This document shows positions 47,501 to 61,100 of a stretch of 64,000 nt of DNA, one piece after another (positions within the stretch are counted from its first letter, which is position 1; each line of letters starts with the position of its first letter). Source of the stretch: Sanderia malayensis (taxonomy: Eukaryota; Cnidaria; Scyphozoa; Semaeostomeae; Pelagiidae). A program made the position numbers and the translations under genes. The stretch covers positions 248,001-312,000 of the forward strand of contig RQOL01000521.1 of the NCBI GenBank assembly GCA_013076295.1. The letters run 5' to 3'. The notes under the pieces are model-generated. The model saw nothing but the letters and a program-made list of their open reading frames with translations, made no database searches and was not told the origin of the DNA.

Positions 47501-48102
47501 ACTTCCATTTTTTGCTTGATTTCCCACTTTTTCTTGACTTCCCACTTTTGATGACTTCCCACTTTTTCTTGACTTTCCACTTTATTTTGACTTCCCACTT
47601 TTTCTTGACTTCCCATCTTCTCTTGACTGCCCAGTTTTAACGACTTCCCACTTTTTCTTCACTTCCCACTTTTTCTTTACTTCCCACCTTCTCTTGACTG
47701 CCCAGTTTTAATGACTTGCCACTTTTGCTTGATTTTCCATTTTTTCCTGACTGCCCACTTTTTCTTGACTTCCCACATTTGATGACTTCCCACTTTTGAT
47801 GACTTCCCACTTTTTCTTGTTTTCCAACTTTTGATGACCTCCCTCTTTTCATGACTTTCCACTTTTGATGATTTCCACGATAGGTGTCTTCAAACTTTGG
47901 TAACTTCCAAAGTTTTCTTCACTTCCCACTTTTTCCTGACTTCCCATTTTTTCTTCACTGCCCACTTTTAAAGAGTTCCCACTTTTTCTTGATTTCCCAC
48001 TTTTTCTTCACTTCCCACTTTTTCTAGACCTCCCACTTTTGATGACTTCCACTTTTCTTGACTTTCCAGTTTATCTTGACTTCCCACTTTTTCTTCACTT
48101 CC

Positions 48103-49816
48103 CATCTTCTCTTGACTGCCCACTTTTAAGGACTTCCCATTTTTGCTTGATTTCCCACTTTTTCTTGACTTCCCACTTTTTCTTGACTTCCCACTTTTGA
48201 TGACTTCCCACTTTTTCTTGACTTTCCACTTTTTTTTGACTTCCCACTTTTTCTTGACTTCCCATCTTCTCTTGACTGCCCAGTTTTAACGACTTCCCAC
48301 TTTTTCTTCACTTCCCACTTTTTCTTTACTTCCCACCTTCTCTTGACTGCCCAGTTTTAATGACTTGGCACTTTTGCTTGATTTTCCATTTTTTCCTGAC
48401 TGCCCACTTTTTCTTGACTTCCCACATTTGCTGACTTTCCACTTTTCATGACTTCCCAGTTTTCATGACTTCCCACTTTTGATAACTTCCCATTTTCGGG
48501 GACTTCCCACTTTTGATGACTTCCCACTTTTTCTTGTTTTCCCACTTTTGATGATTTTGAACTTTTTTATGACTTTCTACTCTATCTGGACTTTCCACTT
48601 TTTCTTGACTTCCCATCTTCTCTTTACTGCCCAGTTTTAATGACTTCCCACTTTTTCTTGTTTTCCCACTTTTGATTACTTCCCACTTTTCATGACTTCC
48701 CACTTTTGATAACTTCCCACTTTCGGTGACTTCCCACTTTTGATGACTTCCCACTTTTTCTTGTTTTCCAACTTTTGATGACCTCCCTCTTTTCATGACT
48801 TCCAACTTTTGATGATTTCCACGATAGGTGTCTTCAAACTTTGGTAACTTCCAAAGTTTTCTTCACTTCCCACTTTTTCTTGACTTCCCATTTTTTCTTC
48901 ACTGCCCACTTTTAAAGAGTTCCCACTTTTTCTTGATTTCCCACTTTTTCTTCACTTCCCATCTTCTCTTGACTGCCCACTTTTAAGGACTTCCCATTTT
49001 TGCTTGATTTCCCACTTTTTCTTGACTTCCCACTTTTTCTTGACTTCCCACTTTTGATGACTTCCCACTTTTTCTTGACTTTCCACTTTTTTTTGACTTC
49101 CCACTTTTTCTTGACTTCCCATCTTCTCTTGACTGCCCAGTTTTAACGACTTCCCACTTTTTCTTCACTTCCCACTTTTTCTTTACTTCCCACCTTCTCT
49201 TGACTGCCCAGTTTTAATGACTTGGCACTTTTGCTTGATTTTCCATTTTTTCCTGACTGCCCACTTTTTCTTGACTTCCCACATTTGCTGACTTTCCACT
49301 TTTCATGACTTCCCAGTTTTCATGACTTCCCACTTTTGATAACTTCCCATTTTCGGGGACTTCCCATTTTTGATGACTTCCCACTTTTTCTTGTTTTCCC
49401 ACTTTTGATGATTTTGAACTTTTTTATGACTTTCTACTCTATCTGGACTTTCCACTTTTTCTTGACTTCCCATCTTCTTTTGACTGCCCAGTTTTAATGA
49501 CTTCCCACTTTTTCTTGTTTTCCCACTTTTGATTACTTCCCACTTTTCATGACTTCCCACTTTTGATAACTTCCCACTTTCGGTGACTTCCCACTTTTGA
49601 TGACTTCCCACTTTTTCTTGTTTTCCAACTTTTGATGACCTCCCTCTTTTCATGACTTCCAACTTTTGATGATTTCCACGATAGGTGTCTTCAAACTTTG
49701 GTAACTTCCAAAGTTTTCTTCACTTCCCACTTTTTCTTGACTTCCCATTTTTTCTTCACTGCCCACTTTTAAAGAGTTCCCACTTTTTCTTGATTTCCCA
49801 CTTTTCCTTCACTTCC
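48103..49816. repeat. Tandem duplication in satellite, period 857 bp
   Basis: Copies at about 48103-48959 and 48960-49816 repeat with an offset of exactly 857 bp at the ACGATAGG anchors (48821 and 49678). The junction near 48960 joins CTTCACTTCCC to ATCTTCTCTTGACTGCCC and skips several monomers that are present in the parental unit. Confidence 0.85.
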
Positions 49817-52800
49817 CACTTTTTCTAGACCTCCCACCTTTGATGACTTCCCACTTTTTCTTGACTTTCCAGTTTATCTTGACTTCCCACTTTTTCTTGA
49901 CTTCCCATCTTCTCTTGACTGCCCACTTTTAAGGACTTCCCATTTTTTCTTGATTTCCCACTTTTGATGACTTCCCACTTTTGGTGACCTCCCACTTTTG
50001 ATGACTTCCCACTTGTTCTTGACTTTCCACTTTTTCTTTACTTCTCATCTTCTCTTGACTGCCCAGTTTTAATGACTTCCCCCTTTTTCTTCATTGCCCA
50101 CTTTTTCTTCACTTCCCACTTTTTCTTGACTTCCCACTTTTGATGACTTCGCACGTTTCCTTGACTTTCCACTTTATCTTTACTTGCCCTTTTTTCTTTA
50201 CTTCCCACTTTTGATGATTCCCATTTTTGGTGATTTCCCACTTTTTATGAGTTCCTACTTTCTCTTGACTTCCCACATTTGCTGACTTTCCACTTTTCAT
50301 GACTTTCCAGTTTTCATGACTTCCCACTTTTGATAACTTCCACGTTAGGTGACTTCAAACAATGGTAAATTCCAAAGTTTCTTCACTTCCCACTTTTTTT
50401 TTACTTCAAACTTTTTCTTCACTGCCCACTTTTAAAGACTTCCCATTTTTTCTTGATTTCCCACTTTTGATGACTTCCCACTTTCGGTGACTTCCCAATT
50501 TTGATGACTTCCCACTTGTTCTTGACTTTCCACTTTTTCTTTACTTCTCATCTTCTCTTGACTGCCCAGTTTTAATGACTTCCCCCTTTTTCTTGATATC
50601 CCACTTTTTCTTCACTTCCCATTTTTTCTTGACTTCCCACTTTTGACGACTTCGCACGTTTCCTTGACTTGCCACTTTATCTTTACTTGCCCCTTTTTCT
50701 TTATTTCCCACTTTGATGATTCCCATTTTTGGTGATTTCCCACTTTTTATGAGTTCCTACTTTTTCTTGACTTCCAACATTTGCTGACTTTCCACTTTTC
50801 ATGACTTTCCAGTTTTCATGACTTCCCACTTTTGATAACTTCCCATTTTCGGTGACTTCCCACTTTTGATGACTTCCCACTTTTTCTTGTTTTCCAACTT
50901 TTGATGACCTCCCTCTTTTCATGACTTCCAACTTTTGATGATTTCCACGATAGGTGTCTTCAAACTTTGGTAACTTCCAAAGTTTTCTTCACTTCCCACT
51001 TTTTCTTGACTTCCCATTTTTTCTTCACTGCCCACTTTTAAAGAGTTCCCACTTTTTCTTGATTTCCCACTTTTTCTTCACTTCCCATCTTCTCTTGACT
51101 GCCCACTTTTAAGGACTTCCCATTTTTGCTTGATTTCCCACTTTTTCTTGACTTCCCACTTTTCTTGACTTCCCACTTTTGATGACTTCCCACTTTTTCT
51201 TGACTTTCCACTTTTTTTTGACTTCCCACTTTTTCTTGACTTCCCATCTTCTCTTGACTGCCCAGTTTTAACGACTTCCCACTTTTTCTTCACTTCCCAC
51301 TTTTTCTTTACTTCCCACCTTCTCTTGACTGCCCAGTTTTAATGACTTGGCACTTTTGCTTGATTTTCCATTTTTTCCTGACTGCCCACTTTTTCTTGAC
51401 TTCCCACATTTGCTGACTTTCCACTTTTCATGACTTCCCAGTTTTCATGACTTCCCACTTTTGATAACTTCCCATTTTCGGGGACTTCCCATTTTTGATG
51501 ACTTCCCACTTTTTCTTGTTTTCCCACTTTTGATGATTTTGAACTTTTTTATGACTTTCTACTCTATCTGGACTTTCCACTTTTTCTTGACTTCCCATCT
51601 TCTTTTGACTGCCCAGTTTTAATGACTTCCCACTTTTTCTTGTTTTCCCACTTTTGATTACTTCCCACTTTTCATGACTTCCCACTTTTGATAACTTCCC
51701 ACTTTCGGTGACTTCCCACTTTTGATGACTTCCCACTTTTTCTTGTTTTCCAACTTTTGATGACCTCCCTCTTTTCATGACTTCCAACTTTTGATGATTT
51801 CCACGATAGGTGTCTTCAAACTTTGGTAACTTCCAAAGTTTTCTTCACTTCCCACTTTTTCTTGACTTCCCATTTTTTCTTCACTGCCCACTTTTAAAGA
51901 GTTCCCACTTTTTCTTGATTTCCCACTTTTTCTTCACTTCCCACTTTTTCTAGACCTCCCACTTTTGATGACTTCCCACTTTTTCTTGACTTTCCAGTTT
52001 ATCTTGACTTCCCACTTTTTCTTGACTTCCCATCTTCTCTTGACTGCCCACTTTTAAGGACTTCCCATTTTTTCTTGATTTCCCACTTTTGATGACTTCC
52101 CACTTTTGGTGACCTCCCACTTTTGATGACTTCCCACTTGTTCTTGACTTTCCACTTTTTCTTTACTTCTCATCTTCTCTTGACTGCCCAGTTTTAATGA
52201 CTTCCCCCTTTTTCTTCATATCCCACTTTTTCTTCACTTCCCACTTTTTCTTGACTTCCCACTTTTGATGACTTCGCACGTTTCCTTGACTTTCCACTTT
52301 ATCTTTACTTGCCCTTTTTTCTTTACTTCCCACTTTTGATGATTCCCATTTTTGGTGATTTCCCACTTTTTATGAGTTCCTACTTTTTCTTGACTTCCCA
52401 CATTTGCTGACTTTCCACTTTTCATGACTTTCCAGTTTTCATGACTTCCCACTTTTGATAACTTCCACGTTAGGTGACTTCAAACAATGGTAAGTTCCAA
52501 AGTTTCTTCACTTCCCACTTTTTTTTTACTTCAAACTTTTTCTTCACTGCCCACTTTTAAAGACTTCCCATTTTTTCTTGATTTCCCACTTTTGATGACT
52601 TCCCACTTTCGGTGACTTCCCAATTTTGATGACTTCCCACTTGTTCTTGACTTTCCACTTTTTCTTTACTTCTCATCTTCTCTTGACTGCCCAGTTTTAA
52701 TGACTTCCCCTTTTTCTTGATATCCCACTTTTTCTTCACTTCCCATTTTTTCTTGACTTCCCACTTTTGACGACTTCGCACGTTTCCTTGACTTGCCACT

Positions 52801-55100
52801 TTATCTTTACTTGCCCCTTTTTCTTTATTTCCCACTTTGATGATTCCCATTTTTGGTGATTTCCCACTTTTTATGAGTTCCTACTTTTTCTTGACTTCCA
52901 ACATTTGCTGACTTTCCACTTTTCATGACTTTCCAGTTTTCATGACTTCCCACTTTTGATAACTTCCCATTTTCGGTGACTTCCCACTTTTGATGACTTC
53001 CCACTTTTTCTTGTTTTCCAACTTTTGATGACCTCCCTCTTTTCATGACTTCCAACTTTTGATGATTTCCACGATAGGTGTCTTCAAACTTTGGTAACTT
53101 CCAAAGTTTTCTTCACTTCCCACTTTTTCTTGACTTCCCATTTTTTCTTCACTGCCCACTTTTAAAGAGTTCCCACTTTTTCTTGATTTCCCACTTTTTC
53201 TTCACTTCCCATCTTCTCTTGACTGCCCACTTTTAAGGACTTCCCATTTTTGCTTGATTTCCCACTTTTTCTTGACTTCCCACTTTTTCTTGACTTCCCA
53301 CTTTTGATGACTTCCCACTTTTTCTTGACTTTCCACTTTTTTTTGACTTCCCACTTTTTCTTGACTTCCCATCTTCTCTTGACTGCCCAGTTTTAACGAC
53401 TTCCCACTTTTTCTTCACTTGCCACTTTTTCTTTACTTCCCACCTTCTCTTGACTGCCCAGTTTTAATGACTTGGCACTTTTGCTTGATTTTCCATTTTT
53501 TCCTGACTGCCCACTTTTTCTTGACTTCCCACATTTGCTGACTTTCCACTTTTCATGACTTCCCAGTTTTCATGACTTCCCACTTTTGATAACTTCCCAT
53601 TTTCGGGGACTTCCCATTTTTGATGACTTCCCACTTTTCTTGTTTTCCCACTTTTGATGATTTTGAACTTTTTTATGACTTTCTACTCTATCTGGACTTT
53701 CCACTTTTTCTTGACTTCCCATCTTCTTTTGACTGCCCAGTTTTAATGACTTCCCACTTTTTCTTGTTTTCCCACTTTTGATTACTTCCCACTTTTCATG
53801 ACTTCCCACTTTTGATAACTTCCCACTTTCGGTGACTTCCCACTTTTGATGACTTCCCACTTTTTCTTGTTTTCCAACTTTTGATGACCTCCCTCTTTTC
53901 ATGACTTCCAACTTTTGATGATTTCCACGATAGGTGTCTTCAAACTTTGGTAACTTCCAAAGTTTTCTTCACTTCCCACTTTTTCTTGACTTCCCATTTT
54001 TTCTTCACTGCCCACTTTTAAAGAGTTCCCACTTTTTCTTGATTTCCCACTTTTTCTTCACTTCCCACTTTTTCTAGACCTCCCACTTTTGATGACTTCC
54101 CACTTTTTCTTGACTTTCCAGTTTATCTTGACTTCCCACTTTTTCTTGACTTCCCATCTTCTCTTGACTGCCCACTTTTAAGGACTTCCCATTTTTTCTT
54201 GATTTCCCACTTTTGATGACTTCCCACTTTTGGTGACCTCCCACTTTTGATGACTTCCCACTTGTTCTTGACTTTCCACTTTTTCTTTACTTCTCATCTT
54301 CTCTTGACTGCCCAGTTTTAATGACTTCCCCCTTTTTCTTCATATCCCACTTTTTCTTCACTTCCCACTTTTTCTTGACTTCCCACTTTTGATGACTTCG
54401 CACGTTTCCTTGACTTTCCACTTTATCTTTACTTGCCCTTTTTTCTTTACTTCCCACTTTTGATGATTCCCATTTTTGGTGATTTCCCACTTTTTATGAG
54501 TTCCTACTTTTTCTTGACTTCCCACATTTGCTGACTTTCCACTTTTCATGACTTTCCAGTTTTCATGACTTCCCACTTTTGATAACTTCCACGTTAGGTG
54601 ACTTCAAACAATGGTAAGTTCCAAAGTTTCTTCACTTCCCACTTTTTTTTTACTTCAAACTTTTTCTTCACTGCCCACTTTTAAAGACTTCCCATTTTTT
54701 CTTGATTTCCCACTTTTGATGACTTCCCACTTTCGGTGACTTCCCAATTTTGATGACTTCCCACTTGTTCTTGACTTTCCACTTTTTCTTTACTTCTCAT
54801 CTTCTCTTGACTGCCCAGTTTTAATGACTTCCCCCTTTTTCTTGATATCCCACTTTTTCTTCACTTCCCATTTTTTCTTGACTTCCCACTTTTGACGACT
54901 TCGCACGTTTCCTTGACTTGCCACTTTATCTTTACTTGCCCCTTTTTCTTTATTTCCCACTTTGATGATTCCCATTTTTGGTGATTTCCCACTTTTTATG
55001 AGTTCCTACTTTTTCTTGACTTCCAACATTTGCTGACTTTCCACTTTTCATGACTTTCCAGTTTTCATGACTTCCCACTTTTGATAACTTCCCATTTTCG
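48960..55100. repeat. Triplicated 2.12-kb satellite unit
   Basis: Three tandem copies start near 48960, 51086 and 53210, and the third fades near 55100. ACGATAGG anchors at 49678, 51803 and 53927 are 2125 and 2124 bp apart, as are those at 50947 and 53071. All three copies start with the same novel junction (CTTCACTTCCC joined to ATCTTCTC) created by the 857-bp event, so this amplification came later. Confidence 0.85.
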
Positions 55101-58100
55101 GGGACTTCCCACTTTTGATGACTTCCCACTTTTTCTTGTTTTCCACTTTTGATGACCTCCTACGTTTCATGACTTCCAACTTTTGATGACTTCCACGTTA
55201 GTTGACTTCAAACATTGGTAAGTTCCAAAGTTCTCTTCACTTCCCACTTCTTTTTGACTTCCAATTTTTTCTTCACTGCCAACTTTTAAGGACTTCCCAT
55301 TTTTTCTTGATTTGCCACTTTTGATGACTTCCCAATTTCGGTGACTTCCCACTTTTGATGACTTCCCACTTTTTCTTGACTTTCCACTTTTTCTTTACTT
55401 CTGATCTTCTCTTGACTGCCCAGTTTTAATGACTTCTCACTTTTTCTTGATTTCCCACTTTTTCTTCACTTCCCACATTTTCTTGACTTCCCACTTTTGA
55501 TGACTTCGCACGTTTCCTTGACTTTCCACTTTATCTTTACTTGCCCCTTTTTCTTTATTTCCCGCTTTTTATGATTCTCATTTTTGGTGACTTCCAAATT
55601 TTTCTTGAAATCCCATTTTTGGTGATTTCCCAATTTTTATAAGTTCCCACTTTTTCTTCCCTTCCCATGTTCTCTTGACTGCCCTGTTTTAATGACTTCC
55701 TACATTTGCTTGGTTTCCCACTTTTTCTTGGCTTCCCATTTTTTCCTGACTTCCCACGTTCGATGACTTCCAACTTTTGATGACTTCCCACTTATTCTTG
55801 GCTTCCCATTTTCTCTTCACCGCCCACTTTAATGACTTCCAACTTTTGATGACTTCCCACTTTTTCTTGAAATCCCAATTTTTGTGACTTCCCACTTTTC
55901 ATGAGTTCCCACTCTTTGTTCACTACCCACTTTTTCTCTACTTCCCATCTTCTTATGACTGCCCAGTTTTAATGACTTCCAATTTTTGCTTGATTTCCCA
56001 CTTTTTCCTGACTTCCCACTTTTTCTTGACTTCCCACCTTAGATGATTTTCAACTTTTTCTTGACTTTCTACTCTATCCCGACTTTCCACTTTTTCTTGA
56101 CTTCCCATCTTCTCTTGACTGCCCAGTTTTAAAGACTTCCCACTTTTTCTTGTTTTCCCACTTTTTCTTGACTTCCCACTTTTTCTAGACTTCCCACTTT
56201 TGATGACTTCCCACTTTTTCTTGACTTTCCACTTTATTTTGACTTCCCAGTTTTTCTTGACTTCCCATTATCTATTGACTGCCCAGTTTTAACGACTTCC
56301 CATTTTTTCTTCACTTCCCACTTTTTCTTCACTTCCCATGTTCTCTTGACTGCCCAGTTTTAATGACTTCCTACATTTGCTTGGTTTCCCACTTTTTCTT
56401 GACTTCCCACTTTTTCCTGACTTCCCACGTTCGATGACTTCCAACTTTTGATGACTTCCCACTTATTCTTGGCTCCCCATTTTCTCTTCACCGCCCACTT
56501 TAATGACTTCCAACTTTTGATGACTTCCCATTTTTTCTTGAAATCCCATTTTTTGTGACTTCCCACTTTTCATGAGTTCCCACTCTTTGTTCACCACCCA
56601 CTTTTTCTCTACTTCCCATCTTCTCTTGACTGCCCAGTTTGAATGACTTCCATTTTTTGCTTGATTTCCCACTTTTTCTTGACTTCCCACTTTTTCTTGA
56701 CCTCCCACTTTTGATGACTTCCCACTTTTTCTTGACTTTCCACTTTATTTTGACTTCCCACTTTTTCTTGACTTCCCATCTTCTCTTGACTGCCCAGTTT
56801 TAACGACTTCCCACTTTTTCTTGACTTCCCATCTTCTCTTGACTGCCCAGTTTTAACGACTTCCCACTTCTTCCTCACTTCCCACTTTTTCTTTACTTCC
56901 CACCTTCTCTTGACTGCCCAGTTTTAATGACTTGCCACTTTTGCTTGATTTTCCATTTTCTCCTGACTGCCCACTTTTTCTTGACTTCCCACATTTGATG
57001 ACTTCCCCCTTTTGATGACTTCCCACTTTTTCTTGTTTTCCAACTTTTGATGACCTCCCTCTTTTCATGACTTCCCACTTTTGATGATTTCCACGATAGG
57101 TGTCTTCAAACTTTGGTAACTTCCAAAGTTTTCTTCACTTCCCACTTTTTCCTGACTTCCCATTTTTTCTTCACTGCCCACTTTTAAAGAGTTCCCATAT
57201 TTCCTTGATTTCCCACTTTTTCTTGTTTTCCCACTTTAATGAATTCCAACTTTTGATGACTTCCCACGTTTTCCTGAAATCCCATTTTTGGTGACATCCG
57301 ACGTTTCATGAATTCCCACTTCTTCTTCACTTCCCACATTTTCTTTACTTCCCATCTCTCTTGACTGCCCTGTTTTAATGACTTCCCGCTTTTGCTTGAT
57401 TTCCCACTTTTCTTGACTTTCCACTTTTTCTTGACTTTCCACTTTTTATTTACTTCGCATCTTCTCTTGACTGCCCACTTTTGATGACTTCCCACTTTTG
57501 ATGACCTCCCACTTTTGGTGACTTCCCACGTTTGATGACTTCCAACTTTTGATGACTTCCCACTTATTCTTAAAATCCCGTTTTTGGTGACTTCCCACTT
57601 TTCATGAATTCCCCACTTTTGATGACTTCCACGTTAGGTGACTTCAAACTTTTGTAAGTTCCAAAGTTTTCTCCACTTCCCACTTTTCTTGACTTCCAAT
57701 TTTTTCTTCACTGCCAACTTTTAAGGACTTCCCACTTTTTTTTGATTTCCCACTTTTGATGACCTCCCACTTTTGGTGACTTCCACTTTCGATCACCTCC
57801 CATTTTTTCTTGTTTTCCCACTTTAATGAATTCCAACTTTGGATGACATCCCACTTTTTCTTAAAATCCCATTTTTGGAGACTTCCCACTTGACTTCCCA
57901 CATTTGATGACTTCCCACTTTTCATGACTTCCCACTTTTGATAACTTCCAACTTTCGGTGACCTCCCACTTTAGATGACTTCTGACTTTTTCTTGCTTTC
58001 CTATTTTTGATGACTTCCCACTTATCATGACTTCCCACTTTTTCTTTACTTCCCACTTTTTCTTGACTTCCCACATTTCATGACTTCCCACTTTCGGTGA

Positions 58101-61100
58101 CTTCCCACTTTTGATAACTTCCCACTTTCGGTGACTTCCCACTTTTGATGACTTCCCACTTTTTCTTGTTTTCCCACTTTTGATGACCTCCTACGTTTCA
58201 TGACTTCCCACTTTTGATGACTTCCACGTTAGGTGACTTCAAACATTGGTAAGTTCCAAAGTTTTCTTCACTTCCCACTTTTTCTTGACTTCCCACTTTT
58301 GATGATTTTCAACTTTTTTATGACTTTCTACTCTATCTTGACTTTCCACTTTTTCTTGACTTCCCATCTTCTCTTGACTGCCCAGTTTTAACGACTTCCC
58401 ACTTTTTCTTCAATTCCCACTTTTTCTTTACTTCCCACCTTCTCTTGACTGCCAAGTTTTAATGACTTGCCACTTTTGCTTAATTTCCCACTTTTTCCTG
58501 ACTGCCCACTTTTTCTTGACTTCCCACATTTGATGACTTCCCACTTTTCATGACCTCCCACTTTCAGTGACTTCCCACTTTTGACGACATCCCACGTTTT
58601 CTTGTTTTCCCACTTTTGATGACTTCCCACTTTTCATGACTTCCCACTTTTGATGACCTCCCACTTTCGGTGACTTCCCACTTTTGATGACTTCCCACTC
58701 TTGATGACTTCCCACTTTTTCTTCTTTTCCCACTTTTGATGACTTCCCACTTTCATGACTTCCCACTTTTGATGATTTCCACGTTAGGTGACTTCAAACT
58801 TTGGTAACTTCCAAAGTTTTTTTCACTTCCCACTTTTTCTTGACTTCCCATTTTTTCTTCACTGGCCACTATTACAGAATTCCCACTTTTTCTTGATTTC
58901 CCACTTTTTCTTCACTTCCCACTTTTTCTTGACTTCCCACTTTTTCTTGACTTCCCACATTTGATGACTTCCCACTTTTCATGACCTCCCACTTTTCATG
59001 ACTTCCCAAGTTTCATGACTTCCCACTTTCAGTGACTTCCCACTTTTGATGACTTCTCACGTTTTCTTGTTTTCCCAATTTTGATGACTTCCCAATTTTC
59101 ATGACTTCCCACTTTTGATGACTTCCCACTTTCGGTGACTTCCCACTTTTGATGACTTCCCACTTTTGATGACTTCCCACTTTTTCTTCCTTTCCCACTT
59201 TTGATGACCTCCCACTTTTCATGACTTCCCACTTTTGATGATTTCCACGTTAGGTGACTTCAAACTTTGGTAACTTCCAAAGTTTTCTTCACTTCCCACT
59301 TTATCTTGACTTCCCATTTTTTCTTCACTGCCCACTATTGAAGAGTTCCCACTTTTTCTTGATTTCCCACTTTTTCTTCACTTCCCACCTTCTCTTGACT
59401 GCCCAGTTTTAATGACTTTCCTCTTTTTTTGATTTCCCACTTTTTCTTGACTTCCCACTTTTTCTCGACTTCCCACTTTTGATGATTTTCAACTTTTGAT
59501 GGCTTCCCATTTCTTCTTGACTTCCCATTTTTTCTTGACTTCCCAAATTTGATGACTTCCCACTGTTCTTCACTTCCCACTTTTTCTTGAATTCCCACTT
59601 CTTCTTCACTTCCCACATTTTCTTTACTTCCCATCTTCTCTTGACTGCCCTGTTTTAATGACTTCCCGCTTTTGCTTGATTTCCCACTTTTCTTGACTTT
59701 CCACTTTTTCTTGACTTTCCACTTTTTATTTACTTCCCATCTTCTCTTGACTGCCCACTTTTGATGACTTCCCACTTTTGATGACCTCCCACTTTTGGTG
59801 ACTTCCCACGTTTGATGACTTCCAACTTTTGATGACTACCCACTTATTCTTAAAATCCCATTTTTGGTGACTTCCCACTTTTCATGAATTCCCCACTTTT
59901 GATGACTTCCACGTTAGGTGTCTTCAAACTTTTGTAAGTTCCAAAGTTCTCTTCACTTCCCACTTCTTTTTGACTTCCAATTTTTTTTTCACTGCCAACT
60001 TTTAAGGACTTCCCATCTTTTCTTGATTTGCCACTTTTGATGACTTCCCACTTTTGGTGACTTCCCACTTTAGACGACTTCTGACTTTTTCTTGCTTTCC
60101 TATTTTTGATGACTTCCCACTTATCATGACTTCCCACTTTTTCTTTACTTCCCACTTTTGATGATTACCAATTTCGATGACTTCCCACTTTTGATGACCT
60201 CCCACTTTTGGTGACTTCCACTTTCGATCACTTCCCACTTTTTCTTGTTTTCCCACTTTAATGAATTCCAACTTTTGATGACTTCCCACTTTTTCTTAAA
60301 ATCCCATTTTTGGTGACCTCCCACTTTTCATGACTTCCCACTTCTTCTTCACTTCCCACTTTTTCTTTACTTCCAATCTTCTCTTGACTGCCCAGTTTTA
60401 ATGACTTCCCACTTTTGCTTGATTTCCCACTTTTCGTGACTCCCCACTTTTTCTTGACTTCCCACATTTGCTGACTTTCCACTTTTCATGATGTCCCAGT
60501 TTTCATGACTTCCCACTTTTGATAACTTCCCACTTTCGGTGACTTCCCACTTTTGATGACTTCCCACTGTTTCTTGTTTACCCACTTTTGATGACCTCAT
60601 ACGTTTCATGACTTCCCACCTTGGATGACTTCCACGTTAGGTGACTTCAAACTTTGGTAAGTTCTAAAGTTTTCTTCACTTCGCGCTTTTTTTTTACTTC
60701 CAATTTTTTCTTCACTGCCCAGTTTTAATGACTTGCCACTTTTGCTTGATTTCCCACTTTTTCTTGACTGCCCACTTTTTCTTGACTTCCCACATTTGAT
60801 GACTTCCCACTTTCGGTGACTTCCCACTTTTGATAACTTCCCACTTTCGGTGACTTCCCACTTTTGATGACTTCCAACTTTTTCTTGTTTTCCCACTTTT
60901 GATGACCTCCTACGTTTCATGACTTCCCACTTTTGATGACTTCCACGTTAGGTGACTTCAAACAATGGTAGGTTCCAAAGTTTTCCTCACTTCCCACTTT
61001 TTGTTGACTTTCCATTTTTTTCTGACTTCACACGTTCGTTGACTTCCAACTTTTAACGACTTCCCACTTATTCTTGGCTTCCCACTTTTTCTTGACTTCC

